Shown here: positions 5,843-13,755 of the stretch, piece by piece | How the letters are laid out: every line of letters starts with the position of its first letter | Position numbering within the stretch: position 1 is the stretch's first letter | DNA from: a virus | Length of the DNA stretch: 30,739 bases | Direction: 5' to 3' (one strand) | IMG/VR virus record: IMGVR_UViG_3300025652_000322 | Coordinates: 1 to 30,739 of that record | Notes under the pieces: generated by a model | Seen by the model: only the letters and a program-made list of their open reading frames with translations | Database searches by the model: none | Told to the model about the DNA's origin: nothing | Translations under genes and position numbers: made by a program

Positions 5843-7669
5843 ATGGCATCAACATACACAGATCTCGGTATAGAAAAAATGGCAACTGGCGAAAACGCCG
5901 GTACATGGGGAACAAAAACTAATACTAACTTAGATATTATAGAAAAAGCAATTTCTGGTTATGTAGAACAAGCAGTAACTAGTGGTGGAACAACACAGTT
6001 AACTATTACGGATGGTGATGCAACAGAATCAACATCAGTTGCAAGACATGCTGTTATAAAATTAACAGGTACAATATCAGGTAATTCTATTGTAACTGTA
6101 CCAGATTCTGTAGAAAAAGTTTATATTGTAACTAATGGCACATCGGGTGCGTACACAGTTCAATTTAAAACAGCATCAGGAACTGGTATTACTTTTGGTG
6201 TATCTGAAAAAACTACAAGATTAGTTTACTCTGATGGAACAAATCTTGTTGATGCAGGATTTGGTGGATCTCTTGATTTAGAAGGAAGAGAATTAGTTTT
6301 AGATGCTGATGGTGATACAACTATTACAGCAGATACAGATGATCAAATAGATATTAAAATTGCTGGTGCAGATGATTTTCAATTTACAGCAAATACTTTT
6401 ACAGCTCAATCTGGAAGTAGTATTGTTGTACCAGATGGTGGACTTACTTTTGGAAGCACAGCTATTACATCGACAGCAGCAGAATTAAATATTTTAGATG
6501 GTGTTACATCAACAACAGCAGAACTAAATATTTTAGATGGTGTTACATCGACAGCAGCAGAATTAAATGTACTTGACGGTATCACTGCAGTTGTTGGAGA
6601 ATTAAATGCTTTAGATATAGGTTCTACAGCAATAGGAACAGCTGTTGCAAGTAAAGCAGTTATATTAGATGCAAACAAAGATTATACAGGAATTAGAAAT
6701 TTAACTATATCAGGAGATCTTACAGTATCGGGTGATGATATTACCATGGGTACAAATACTGCAGGTAATTTATTAGTTGCAGATGGTACAAATTTTAATT
6801 CTATAGCTGTAGGATCATTATCAGAAATATCTAGCATAGCTAATGATGATGTATTTTTAGCAGTTGATACTTCAGGCGGTGGTCTTAAAAAAGTTGCAAG
6901 ATCAACTGTTGTATCAGGACTAGCTACATCCGCTGCATTAACAAATGTAGTTGAAGATAGCACACCACAGTTAGGTGGTAATCTTGATATGAATGGTGCA
7001 GATATTGTAACCACTTCAAATGCAGATTTAGAATTAGCACCTAATGGTACAGGTCATGTTACTGTTAGAGGTAATACAAATTCAGGTGCTATACAATTTA
7101 ATTGTGAATCTAATTCACATGGCCAGCAAATAAAGGCACAACCACATTCTGCAGGTGTTACAAACGTTATGTTATTACCAGATGGTGCTGATTCAACTTT
7201 AGTATCTCTTGTAGCTACACAGACTTTAACAAATAAAACTTTAACATCACCTAAAATAAATGAAGATGTAGCAGTAACTTCTACTGCAACAGAATTAAAT
7301 TTATTAGATGGTGTGACAGCAACAACTGCTGAATTAAATATTTTAGACGGAGTTACATCTACAGCAGCAGAGCTTAATATATTAGATGGAGTAACTTCAA
7401 CAGCAGCAGAGCTTAACATTTTAGACGGAGTTACATCTACAGCAGCAGAGCTTAACATTTTAGACGGAGTTACATCTACAGCCGCAGAATTAAATATTAT
7501 AGATGGTGATACATCAGCAACTGCTACAACTTTAGCAGATGCTGATAGATTAGTTACAAACGACGCTGGTACTATGAAACAAGTGGCGTTAACAGATGTT
7601 AAAACATACTTGACGAGTGCAGGATTTAGTTCGGAAGACCCGACAGCTCTTGCAATTGCGTTAGGATAG
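5843..7669 (+). CDS. Tail fibre shaft protein with 13-residue repeats
   Basis: A 608-residue protein. The first 45 residues (DLGIEKMATGENAGTWGTKT, then NTNLDIIEKAISGY) are the typical N-terminal virion-attachment pattern of marine phage tail fibres. A beta region follows (LVLDADGDTTITADTDDQID). Two repeat tracts of 13 residues, consensus TAAELNILDGVTS, lie at about residues 209-260 and 479-556. Between them is DDVFLAVDTSGGGLKKVARS. After the last repeat comes ADADRLVTNDAGTMKQV, then a short end (SSEDPTALAIALG). There is no globular C-terminal receptor domain, so this is probably an elongated trimeric shaft whose tip is supplied by other proteins, for example those at 8063-14369. The C-terminal 'DAGTMKQV' motif resembles the linker motif in the C1q fibres downstream. 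Confidence 0.85.
   Translation: MASTYTDLGIEKMATGENAGTWGTKTNTNLDIIEKAISGYVEQAVTSGGTTQLTITDGDATESTSVARHAVIKLTGTISGNSIVTVPDSVEKVYIVTNGTSGAYTVQFKTASGTGITFGVSEKTTRLVYSDGTNLVDAGFGGSLDLEGRELVLDADGDTTITADTDDQIDIKIAGADDFQFTANTFTAQSGSSIVVPDGGLTFGSTAITSTAAELNILDGVTSTTAELNILDGVTSTAAELNVLDGITAVVGELNALDIGSTAIGTAVASKAVILDANKDYTGIRNLTISGDLTVSGDDITMGTNTAGNLLVADGTNFNSIAVGSLSEISSIANDDVFLAVDTSGGGLKKVARSTVVSGLATSAALTNVVEDSTPQLGGNLDMNGADIVTTSNADLELAPNGTGHVTVRGNTNSGAIQFNCESNSHGQQIKAQPHSAGVTNVMLLPDGADSTLVSLVATQTLTNKTLTSPKINEDVAVTSTATELNLLDGVTATTAELNILDGVTSTAAELNILDGVTSTAAELNILDGVTSTAAELNILDGVTSTAAELNIIDGDTSATATTLADADRLVTNDAGTMKQVALTDVKTYLTSAGFSSEDPTALAIALG
6467..6622 (+). repeat. 39-bp tandem repeat tract 1 in the fibre gene
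   Basis: Four in-frame units starting at 6467, 6506, 6545 and 6584, each encoding a 13-residue TAAELNILDGVTS-type unit. The first three are close copies; the fourth is diverged (ITAVVGELNALDIG). They probably form a beta-helical or stalk segment. Confidence 0.85.
7277..7510 (+). repeat. 39-bp tandem repeat tract 2 in the fibre gene
   Basis: Six in-frame units starting at 7277, 7316, 7355, 7394, 7433 and 7472. The copies at 7394 and 7433 are almost identical in DNA, which points to recent unit expansion. Copy number could vary between related phages and would change fibre length by 13 residues per unit. Confidence 0.9.
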
Positions 7670-7695
7670 TACTATAAGAAAAAAGGAGTAAAAAT

Positions 7696-8061
7696 ATGGC
7701 AAACACGTTTAAAGTTATAACTTTCGCAGCAGAACCTGCTAGTGCTGGCACTCCGTATAAAATGTATACGGTGGCAGGATCAACTACCACAGTGGTATTA
7801 GGTCTAATTCTTACTAACATTCATACAACTGCAGTTACTGCAGAAGTAGAACTTGTTAGTGACACAGGCAGTAGAGGTGGAGCGAATAACGTCAGTAACG
7901 GAACATCATTTTTAGCAAAGGACGTAAGCATCCCCGCGGGAACGTCACTTGAGTTGTTATCGGGAGGAAAAGTAGTTTTAGAAGCTACCGATGAAATAAA
8001 AATTGATTGTTCAGTTGCAGATAAATTATCTGGCACGTTAAGCATAATGGAGATAACGTAA
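7696..8061 (+). CDS. Small beta-sandwich virion protein
   Basis: A 121-residue protein (MANTFKVITFAAEPASAG) with repeated hydrophobic strands: YKMYTVAGSTTTVVLGLILT, VTAEVELVS, DVSIPAGTSLELLSGGKVVL and KLSGTLSIMEIT. It has the same start (MANTFK), length and strand pattern as the 113-residue protein at 17032-17373, so the two are probable paralogues. The family is common among marine phage structural genes and is assumed to be a small tail or fibre-associated subunit. AAAAAGGAG precedes the ATG and only 1 nt separates it from the first C1q-like fibre gene. Function beyond structural is unknown. Confidence 0.75.
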   Translation: MANTFKVITFAAEPASAGTPYKMYTVAGSTTTVVLGLILTNIHTTAVTAEVELVSDTGSRGGANNVSNGTSFLAKDVSIPAGTSLELLSGGKVVLEATDEIKIDCSVADKLSGTLSIMEIT

Positions 8062-8062
8062 G

Positions 8063-8956
8063 ATGGCCTATATTGGAATTCAGCCAGCAGAATCGTTTAC
8101 TTCATTCGCTACTCAAGAATTTTCTACGAGTGCTACGACCTCCTATACTCTAGATCATGCTGTAGCTAACGAAAATGAATTAGCTCTTTTTGTAAATAAC
8201 GTAAGACAACAACCTGGATCTGGTAAAGCATATACTGCGACAGGCACAGCGTTGACACTATCTGCGGCCACGGCTTCGACAGATACGATGTACTGTGTAT
8301 TTTTAGGTAGAGCATTACAAACTGTTGTACCTGCAACTAATAGTATTACAGCTGCTATGGTTGGTAATGATTTAATATCTGGTAAGGATGCACTAGCTAG
8401 TGAACCTGACGACACAGACGAATTCCTTGTCTCAGATGCAGGTACGATAAAAAGAATTGATTATTCATTGATTAAAGGTGGTGGAATTACAATGGTAGAT
8501 CAATTTAGATTAACAACAACTTTTCAAGGAGATGCAGTTCCTATTGCTTCTAATTTAGAAAGAGTTGATACAGATGGTTTTAGTCAAATAGGAACAGGAA
8601 TGACAGAAAGTTCTGGTATTTTTACTTTTCCAGCAACAGGAATATATTTAGTACAATTTAATGTTCATTTTACAACAAATGAAACAGAGGATAGTAGATA
8701 TAATAGAGCAGAAACTTATGTAACTTTAAATAATTCAAGTTATTCAGAAGCTAATTTTACAGCTACAGGACTTCCTTTAATAGATAGTTCTTTCACATCA
8801 GGAAATACACATAGTCAATGCATTATTGATGTTACAAATACATCAAACGTAAAAGTTAAATTTCATATTGATGTTCATAATTCAAATATGTACGTCTCTG
8901 GAAATACTGACAGAAATGAAACATATATGACGTTTATACGTCTAGGAGATACATAG
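8063..8956 (+). CDS. Tail fibre protein with C-terminal C1q-like domain (block A)
   Basis: A 297-residue protein. The N-terminal 95 residues (MAYIGIQPAESFTSF ... LALFVNNVRQQPGSGKAYT ... MYCVFLGRALQ) follow a common marine fibre N-terminal pattern. Then a linker with EPDDTDEFLVSDAGTIKRID leads to a C-terminal jelly-roll region from about residue 145. The signatures there are SSGIFTFPATGIYLVQFNVH, YVTLNNSSYSE, IIDVTNTSNVKVKFHI and TYMTFIRLGDT, which read as a C1q/TNF-like trimeric beta domain. Such domains often form the receptor-contacting tip. The linker DNA (8402-8490) is nearly identical to that of its paralogue at 11266. It starts 1 nt after the preceding stop and ends 1 nt before the next start. 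Confidence 0.8.
   Translation: MAYIGIQPAESFTSFATQEFSTSATTSYTLDHAVANENELALFVNNVRQQPGSGKAYTATGTALTLSAATASTDTMYCVFLGRALQTVVPATNSITAAMVGNDLISGKDALASEPDDTDEFLVSDAGTIKRIDYSLIKGGGITMVDQFRLTTTFQGDAVPIASNLERVDTDGFSQIGTGMTESSGIFTFPATGIYLVQFNVHFTTNETEDSRYNRAETYVTLNNSSYSEANFTATGLPLIDSSFTSGNTHSQCIIDVTNTSNVKVKFHIDVHNSNMYVSGNTDRNETYMTFIRLGDT
8402..8490 (+). repeat. 89-bp near-identical linker, copy 1
   Basis: Differs from 11614-11702 at only three positions by my alignment, whereas sequence on both sides diverges strongly. It encodes the linker between the N-terminal attachment region and the C1q-like domain. Confidence 0.9.
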
Positions 8957-8957
8957 A

Positions 8958-9251
8958 ATGAATAGAAATACAGGAAGACCAGATCACATAGAAGATTATT
9001 TAGTTGTGTTACATAAAGGTCAATGGTTTGGTTGGAGTGATAGCAAAAATAAAGTTTATGCTAATTTAATTATATATGATGACAGTAAATCTAAACCTAC
9101 TGAACAAGAATGTACTGATGGTTTAGCACAATTACAATCTGATTTTGATACAGTAAAAACAAATGCTGCAAATAAAAAAGCATCTGGCAAACAAAAGTTA
9201 AAAGACTTAGGTCTTGATGATGATGAGATAAAAGCATTAATAGGAGCCTAA
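8958..9251 (+). CDS. Small fibre-associated protein (block A), possible assembly factor
   Basis: A 97-residue protein. The first 60 residues (GRPDHIEDYLVVLHKGQWFG, WSDSKNKVYANLIIYD, SKPTEQECTDGLAQLQSDFD) are clearly homologous to those of the 117-residue protein at 12170. The C-terminus, however, is different: LKDLGLDDDEIKALIG, a short helical ending that recurs in phage tail-fibre accessory proteins. The size, the position immediately after a fibre gene and the exchangeable C-termini suggest a fibre-assembly chaperone. This is inference; no catalytic residues are evident. It is separated from its neighbours by 1 and 3 nt. Confidence 0.75.
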   Translation: MNRNTGRPDHIEDYLVVLHKGQWFGWSDSKNKVYANLIIYDDSKSKPTEQECTDGLAQLQSDFDTVKTNAANKKASGKQKLKDLGLDDDEIKALIGA

Positions 9252-9254
9252 CCC

Positions 9255-9902
9255 ATGGCACTCTCTAAGGTCAACTTTAATAGCATGAATGTAACGCCTT
9301 CAGCAAGCAAGGCGATTAAGTTTAATTCAAGCAACAATGGTTTAGAGACAGGGGATATTGGTGGTAATTTAGTATTACTAGCTACACAAACAGCTAGTTC
9401 TAGTGCTACTTTAAGTTTTACAAGTGGTATAGATTCTACTTATAAAGAATATATTTTTAAGTTTATTAACTGCCATCCAGCAAATAATGATGTAAATTTT
9501 CAATTTAATTTAAGTATAGATGGTGGTTCTAACTATAATGTTACTAAAACAACCACTAGATTTACAGCATTACATAGTGAATCTGATGACAACCATCAAA
9601 CACTTGCTTATGAAGCAAATAGAGATATGGCACAAAGCACAGTAGATAAAATTCTTTTGAATGGAGTAGGTAATGGTAGTGATGAAAGTTGTTCTGGAGT
9701 ATTACATCTATTTAATCCATCATCAACCACATTTGTAAAACATTTTATTGCAAGAGCTGTAGAAAATAGATCAGATGATACAGCAGAAGATGCTTATGGT
9801 GCAGGATATGCCAACACAACTTCTGCTGTAAATGCTATTGTATTTAAATTTGGAAGTGGCAACATAGACAGTGGAACAATTAAAATGTATGGAGTATTAT
9901 AG
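9255..9902 (+). CDS. Putative receptor-binding tip protein A1
   Basis: A 215-residue member of a six-gene paralogous family in this window. The N-terminus is the block A type (MALSKVNFNSMNVTPSASK, KFNSSNNGLET). The C-terminal beta domain holds TASSSATLSFTSGIDSTYKE, YIFKFINCHP, GGSNYNVTKTTTRF, HLFNPSSTTFVKHFIARA, GYANTTSAVNAIVFKF and the ending GNIDSGTIKMYGV. Its early C-terminal segment and its ending match protein B1 (12527) best. Similar 'HLFNPSSTT...GTIKLYGI' domains are recurrent in marine phage fibre genes; I infer receptor or glycan binding. The gene ends in TAGTG, overlapping the next start by 1 nt. Confidence 0.8.
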   Translation: MALSKVNFNSMNVTPSASKAIKFNSSNNGLETGDIGGNLVLLATQTASSSATLSFTSGIDSTYKEYIFKFINCHPANNDVNFQFNLSIDGGSNYNVTKTTTRFTALHSESDDNHQTLAYEANRDMAQSTVDKILLNGVGNGSDESCSGVLHLFNPSSTTFVKHFIARAVENRSDDTAEDAYGAGYANTTSAVNAIVFKFGSGNIDSGTIKMYGVL

Positions 9903-10576
9903 TGGCCCTTACAAAATTTAATTATAATAGTTTTGATCTAACAACTGCAGCTAGCAAAGGTCTTGCATTTAATTCTAGTGCTAATGGTTTTGAAACTGCT
10001 GCTGAAGGTAGCATGACTTTAATTAAAACTTTGACTGCTAGTTCTGATAGTACATTATCTTTTGTAGATGGGGCATCTTCTGTTGTATTAGATAATACCT
10101 ATCCTGTTTATGTCTTTAAGTTTATTAATATTCATCCAAGTGCAGTAGCTCAATTTTCATTTCAAGGAAATGCTGCTGGGGGTAGTGGATATAATGAAAC
10201 TATAACGTCAGCATCTTTTCAAAGTTTTCATAGAGAAGATGATAGTTCAACATCTTTAAATTATAGAACAGGAGATGACCAAGGACAAGGTACAGGTTTT
10301 CAAGTGCTAACAAATAATGTAGGGGACGATGCAGATCAATCTTGTTCTGGTACTTTACATTTATTTAATCCTTCAAACACAACTTTTGTTAAACATTTTT
10401 TATCAAGAGTACAAGTTTATCGTTCTACAGGCTCAAGTGCAGAAGCATCATCTGTTGAAGGTTTTACTCATGGATATTTTAACACAACATCAGCTATTGA
10501 CGAAATACAATTTAAAATGTCTAGTGGCAACATAGATAGTGGCACTATAAAACTCTATGGAATAAAGGATAGTTAA
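9902..10576 (+). CDS. Putative receptor-binding tip protein A2 (GTG start)
   Basis: A 224-residue paralogue of the tip family. It starts with GTG, sharing its G with the upstream stop (TAGTG), so translation is probably coupled. The N-terminus is block A type (LTKFNYNSFDLTTAASK, LAFNSSANGFET). The C-terminal domain holds LIKTLTASSDSTLSFVDG, VVLDNTYPVYVFKFINIHPS, HLFNPSNTTFVKHFLSR, GYFNTTSAIDEIQFKM and the ending GTIKLYGIKDS. The 'TYPVY' strand and the 'KDS' ending match the second protein of block B (13135) rather than its immediate neighbours. Receptor-binding role inferred. Confidence 0.8.
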   Translation: MALTKFNYNSFDLTTAASKGLAFNSSANGFETAAEGSMTLIKTLTASSDSTLSFVDGASSVVLDNTYPVYVFKFINIHPSAVAQFSFQGNAAGGSGYNETITSASFQSFHREDDSSTSLNYRTGDDQGQGTGFQVLTNNVGDDADQSCSGTLHLFNPSNTTFVKHFLSRVQVYRSTGSSAEASSVEGFTHGYFNTTSAIDEIQFKMSSGNIDSGTIKLYGIKDS

Positions 10577-11235
10577 TGGCACTTAATAAATTAAAATTTA
10601 ATAGTTTAAATGTAACACCAACAGCAGGTAAGACAGTTGGATTTAACTCTAGTGCTGATGGATTAGAGGCTACACTTAGTGGTGGTGCTATAACGTTTAT
10701 TAAAAAACTTACTGCTAGTTCAAGTTCTACTTTATCTTTTGTTGATGGATCTAGTGATGTCGTTTTAGATTCTACCTATAAAGAATATTTATTTATATTT
10801 CATGATATTCATCACTCAGAAGCTGATAGAAATTTCGCTTTTAATCTTAGCACCGACAGTGGTAGTAATTATAATGTTGCTAAAACTACTACGCATTTTA
10901 GAACATATTCATATGAAGATGGTGGTGGTAATACTTTAGAGTATCGTACAGGAACTGACTTAGCACAGGGAACTGGAGTACAATCTCTACTTCAAGGTAT
11001 CAGAGGTGATAATGATTCATCCGGTGCTGGTTATATGCATTTGTTTAATCCTTCATCAACTACATTTGTAAAACATTTTATAGCTGTGGGAACTTACATG
11101 CAGGACAATGTTTTATGCGAAACTTTTTACACAGCAGGATATGGTAATACCACGTCTGCTGTAGACGCTGTACAGTTTTCAGTAAACTCAGGCAACATAG
11201 ATGCAGGAACAATAACCTTGTATGGAATAAATTAA
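10576..11235 (+). CDS. Putative receptor-binding tip protein A3
   Basis: A 219-residue paralogue. The block A N-terminus (LNKLKFNSLNVTPTAGK, GFNSSADGLEA) leads to FIKKLTASSSSTLSFVDGSS, DSTYKEYLFIFHDIHH, DSGSNYNVAKTTTHF, HLFNPSSTTFVKHFIA, GYGNTTSAVDAVQF and GNIDAGTITLYGIN. The FIKKLTASSSS and TYKEYLF segments match the third gene of block B (13755), but the GSNYNV(A/T)KTTTHF segment is closest to the second gene of block B, which indicates a mosaic. It has a 1-nt overlap with the upstream gene (TAATG). A 30-nt gap with AAAAGGAGA then leads to block B. Confidence 0.8.
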   Translation: MALNKLKFNSLNVTPTAGKTVGFNSSADGLEATLSGGAITFIKKLTASSSSTLSFVDGSSDVVLDSTYKEYLFIFHDIHHSEADRNFAFNLSTDSGSNYNVAKTTTHFRTYSYEDGGGNTLEYRTGTDLAQGTGVQSLLQGIRGDNDSSGAGYMHLFNPSSTTFVKHFIAVGTYMQDNVLCETFYTAGYGNTTSAVDAVQFSVNSGNIDAGTITLYGIN

Positions 11236-11265
11236 TATGATAGATAAGCAAAAAGGAGAACAGCC

Positions 11266-12168
11266 GTGTATATAGGAAAAACACCCACAGTAGGAAACTT
11301 TCAAGTCTGTGATGCGATATCAGTCGTAAATGGGCAGGCAGCCTATACCCTACAAGTAGGGGGCACAAATGTCGCACCAGAATCAGCTAACCATATGTTG
11401 GTCAGTTTAAATGGTATCCTACAAAAACCAGGATCATCCTTTACAATCTCAGGTAGTACGATGACGTTCGCCTCGAATCTGGCGACAGGGGATGTTATCG
11501 ACTTCGTTCAAATATTAGGTAACGTGCTTGACATCGGCCAGCCGTCTGACGACACTGTGACCGCTGCTAAACTTAATAATGATATTATTTCAGGGCAGAC
11601 AGCTTTAACAGCTGAGCCTGACGATACAGACGAATTCCTTGTTTCAGATGCAGGTACGATAAAAAGAATTGATTATTCATTGATTAAAGGTGGTGGAATT
11701 ACTCAAGCTCAACAATGGCGAATTACATCTAGTTTTAGTTTCTCAAGTGTTCAAGACATAGACACAAATTGGGAAATAAGCGATTCAACAGGGTATGGTT
11801 CTATTGGAAGTAATTTAACACAATCAAGTGGTATTTTTACTTTTCCAAGTACAGGATATTATTTGATAATGGCAACTTATCAATTTCGGAGAGCAACAGG
11901 CGACAGAGGAATTGGTGGAAATATAATGGTTACCACAAACAATTCTAGTTATACAAATGTATCATCAGTAGAGGTAAACAACTCAGATATTGGAGGTGAT
12001 GACAACACTACTTTTGCTGGAAGTCACCAAACCATAATAGATGTTACAGATACCTCAAATGTAAAATTTAAACTTACTATTCAGACATCTGGTAGCACTC
12101 AAACTTGCGATGGTAATACGGATAGAAACTACACTGGTTTTATTTGTGTGAGATTAGGAGATACATAA
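11266..12168 (+). CDS. Tail fibre protein with C-terminal C1q-like domain (block B, GTG start)
   Basis: A 300-residue paralogue of the gene at 8063. It starts with GTG after AAAAGGAGA. The N-terminus (MYIGKTPTVGNFQVCDAIS, LVSLNGILQKPGSSFTISG, FVQILGNVLD) has the same layout as block A but is diverged. The linker EPDDTDEFLVSDAGTIKRID is identical in protein. The C-terminal C1q-like region (SSGIFTFPSTGYYLIMATYQ, GNIMVTTNNSSYTN, IIDVTDTSNVKFKLTI, GFICVRLGDT) aligns along its length with block A. The two would be alternative or co-assembled fibre proteins. It ends one nt before the small accessory gene, exactly as in block A. Confidence 0.8.
   Translation: MYIGKTPTVGNFQVCDAISVVNGQAAYTLQVGGTNVAPESANHMLVSLNGILQKPGSSFTISGSTMTFASNLATGDVIDFVQILGNVLDIGQPSDDTVTAAKLNNDIISGQTALTAEPDDTDEFLVSDAGTIKRIDYSLIKGGGITQAQQWRITSSFSFSSVQDIDTNWEISDSTGYGSIGSNLTQSSGIFTFPSTGYYLIMATYQFRRATGDRGIGGNIMVTTNNSSYTNVSSVEVNNSDIGGDDNTTFAGSHQTIIDVTDTSNVKFKLTIQTSGSTQTCDGNTDRNYTGFICVRLGDT
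11614..11702 (+). repeat. 89-bp near-identical linker, copy 2
   Basis: Partner of 8402-8490 with three mismatches. It is much more conserved than the flanking coding sequence. Confidence 0.9.
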
Positions 12169-12169
12169 A

Positions 12170-12523
12170 ATGATATATGATAATAATGGCAGACCAAATC
12201 ACATAGAAGCATATTTAATAACTGTTAGAAATGGTCAATGGTTTGGTTGGACAGATAGTAAAAATAAAACATATGCAAATTTAATCGTGCACGATGGTGG
12301 ATCTAAACCTAGTGAAGCTGATTGTACAAATGGTTTAAAGGCATTGCAAGATGCTTGGGATACTAAAAATGCAACTTATAAATTAAATAGAGCTAAAAGT
12401 TATAAGTCAATAAAAGATCAATTAGATTTATTATACCATGATATGACAGCAAGCAAAGGTGACAGCACTGGAGAGTGGTATAAACATATTAAAGCAGTTA
12501 AAGATGCTAACCCTAAAGGATAA
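12170..12523 (+). CDS. Small fibre-associated protein (block B), possible assembly factor
   Basis: A 117-residue protein homologous over its first 60 residues to the one at 8958: GRPNHIEAYLITVRNGQWFG, WTDSKNKTYANLIVHDGG, SKPSEADCTNGLKALQDAW. It ends instead in YKSIKDQLDLLYHDMTASKG followed by STGEWYKHIKAVKDANPKG. That ending is a recurrent C-terminal helical module of phage tail-fibre accessory proteins ('DQLDLLYHDM...WYxxIKAVKDANP'). The C-terminal exchange relative to block A looks like domain shuffling. A chaperone-like role in fibre assembly is inferred. Spacing to neighbours (1 and 3 nt) equals that in block A. Confidence 0.75.
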   Translation: MIYDNNGRPNHIEAYLITVRNGQWFGWTDSKNKTYANLIVHDGGSKPSEADCTNGLKALQDAWDTKNATYKLNRAKSYKSIKDQLDLLYHDMTASKGDSTGEWYKHIKAVKDANPKG

Positions 12524-12526
12524 CTT

Positions 12527-13135
12527 ATGTCAATCAATGTATGCAATGACAGATCCATGGCATCCATTACCAGTCTCCCTTCAGGGGTCTCTGGTAGTAG
12601 CTTAGTATTATTATCTACACAAACTGCATCAAGTTCATCTACAATAGATTTTACTTCAGATATAGACAGCACATACAAAGAATATATTTTTAAGTTTATA
12701 AGTATTCATCAATCTAATGACGGAGCTGATTTTCAATTTCAAGTAGATACAGGAACTAATACATCTTATAATCAAACTATTACCTCTATGGGTTTTTTAT
12801 CTTATCATCAAGAAGATGATAGTGCTGCTGCTTTAAATGCTCACAGTGGAACAGCAATTTTACACCAAGAAACAGGTTTTCAAGATTTAGGAAGATCCTT
12901 AGGAAATGATAATGATCAATCTTTAAGTGGAGAATTACATCTATTTGAACCAAGTAGCACAACTTTTGTAAAACATTTTATGGGAGTTATAAACGAAGCT
13001 GCAAGTGATAATGGAACTAATCAAAGATTTGTTGCTGGTTATGTAAATACAACAACAGCTATAACTAGAATTAGATTTAAAGCAGATGCTGGCACTATAG
13101 ATGCTGGAACAATTAAAATGTACGGAGTTGTGTAA
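12527..13135 (+). CDS. Putative receptor-binding tip protein B1
   Basis: A 202-residue paralogue of the tip family with the block B N-terminus (MSINVCNDRSMASITSLPSG), a 'NDRS...ISxLP' motif seen at the start of other phage fibre proteins. The domain then reads STQTASSSSTIDFTSDIDST, YKEYIFKFISIHQS, HLFEPSSTTFVKHFMG, GYVNTTTAITRIRFKA and DAGTIKMYGVV. The LLxTQTASSS and YKEYIFKF segments and the MYGV ending match A1 (9255). A carbohydrate- or protein-binding tip role is inferred. It ends in TAATG, overlapping the next start. Confidence 0.8.
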   Translation: MSINVCNDRSMASITSLPSGVSGSSLVLLSTQTASSSSTIDFTSDIDSTYKEYIFKFISIHQSNDGADFQFQVDTGTNTSYNQTITSMGFLSYHQEDDSAAALNAHSGTAILHQETGFQDLGRSLGNDNDQSLSGELHLFEPSSTTFVKHFMGVINEAASDNGTNQRFVAGYVNTTTAITRIRFKADAGTIDAGTIKMYGVV

Positions 13136-13755
13136 TGTCAATTGTAACTTATAACAACAGAAGCATTGCAAATATTTCAGCTATACCTGGGGCAGCTAAA
13201 TCATTAACACATATTAAAACTTTAACTGCTAGTTCAAGTTCTACTTTGTCTTTTGTTAATGGTAGCAGTGATGTAGTGCTGGATAGCACCTATCCTATAT
13301 ATCGTTTTGAGTTTATAAATATTCATACAAGTCAAGATAATACTCAATTTCAATTTAACTGTAGTTCTGATAGTGGTAGCAATTATAATGTTACTAAAAC
13401 TACCACACATTTTTATGCATATCACAATGAGGGTGGTTCAGATCCAGCATTAACTTATGCTGGTGGTTCTGATTTAGCACAATCAACATCAGCACAACCT
13501 TTGGGAATTGGATTAGGAACAGACAACGATCAAAATCTTAGTGGAGAAATGTTTTTGTATTCACCATCATCTACGACTTTTGTAAAACATTTTATAGCAA
13601 GAACAAATAATTATATGTACCATGAATATACATTAGATTCATATTCTGGTGGATATATGAATACTTCTTCAGTAGTAAATGCAGTTCAGTTTTCTATGAA
13701 TAGTGGCAATATAGACTCTGGTACAATAAAACTATATGGAATAAAGGATTCATAA
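13135..13755 (+). CDS. Putative receptor-binding tip protein B2
   Basis: A 206-residue paralogue with the block B N-terminus (MSIVTYNNRSIANISAIPG). The domain holds HIKTLTASSSSTLSFVNG, DSTYPIYRFEFINIHTS, DSGSNYNVTKTTTHF, SPSSTTFVKHFIART, GYMNTSSVVNAVQFSM and GTIKLYGIKDS. The TYPIY strand and KDS ending match A2 (9902), while the DSGSNYNV segment is nearly identical to that in A3 (10576). This is direct evidence of a mosaic history. It has a 1-nt TAATG overlap on both sides, so B1, B2 and B3 are probably translated in a coupled manner at similar amounts. Confidence 0.8.
   Translation: MSIVTYNNRSIANISAIPGAAKSLTHIKTLTASSSSTLSFVNGSSDVVLDSTYPIYRFEFINIHTSQDNTQFQFNCSSDSGSNYNVTKTTTHFYAYHNEGGSDPALTYAGGSDLAQSTSAQPLGIGLGTDNDQNLSGEMFLYSPSSTTFVKHFIARTNNYMYHEYTLDSYSGGYMNTSSVVNAVQFSMNSGNIDSGTIKLYGIKDS

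Larger units (their letters stand above)
8063..11235 (+). repeat. Receptor-binding cassette A (duplicated five-gene block)
   Basis: Five genes in the order C1q-like fibre, small accessory protein, tip 1, tip 2, tip 3. The junctions are a 1-nt gap, a 3-nt gap, a 1-nt overlap and a 1-nt overlap. The same order and the same four junction spacings recur in block B (11266-14369). The blocks are homologous gene by gene, but diverged apart from an 89-bp linker. Confidence 0.85.

Noticed and set aside
7054-7458. Minus-strand frame with repetitive SSAAVDVTPS product
   Set aside because: It is the reverse reading of the 39-bp fibre repeats, so its regularity is inherited from the plus-strand gene.
7277-7510. 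CRISPR-like regular repeats
   Set aside because: Units are directly adjacent with no unique spacers, in frame, and encode a fibre repeat.
10329-10535. Second plus-strand frame inside tip gene A2
   Set aside because: Lies wholly within a well-supported gene, has a Leu/Ile-rich product of AT-rich out-of-frame reading and no ribosome-binding site.
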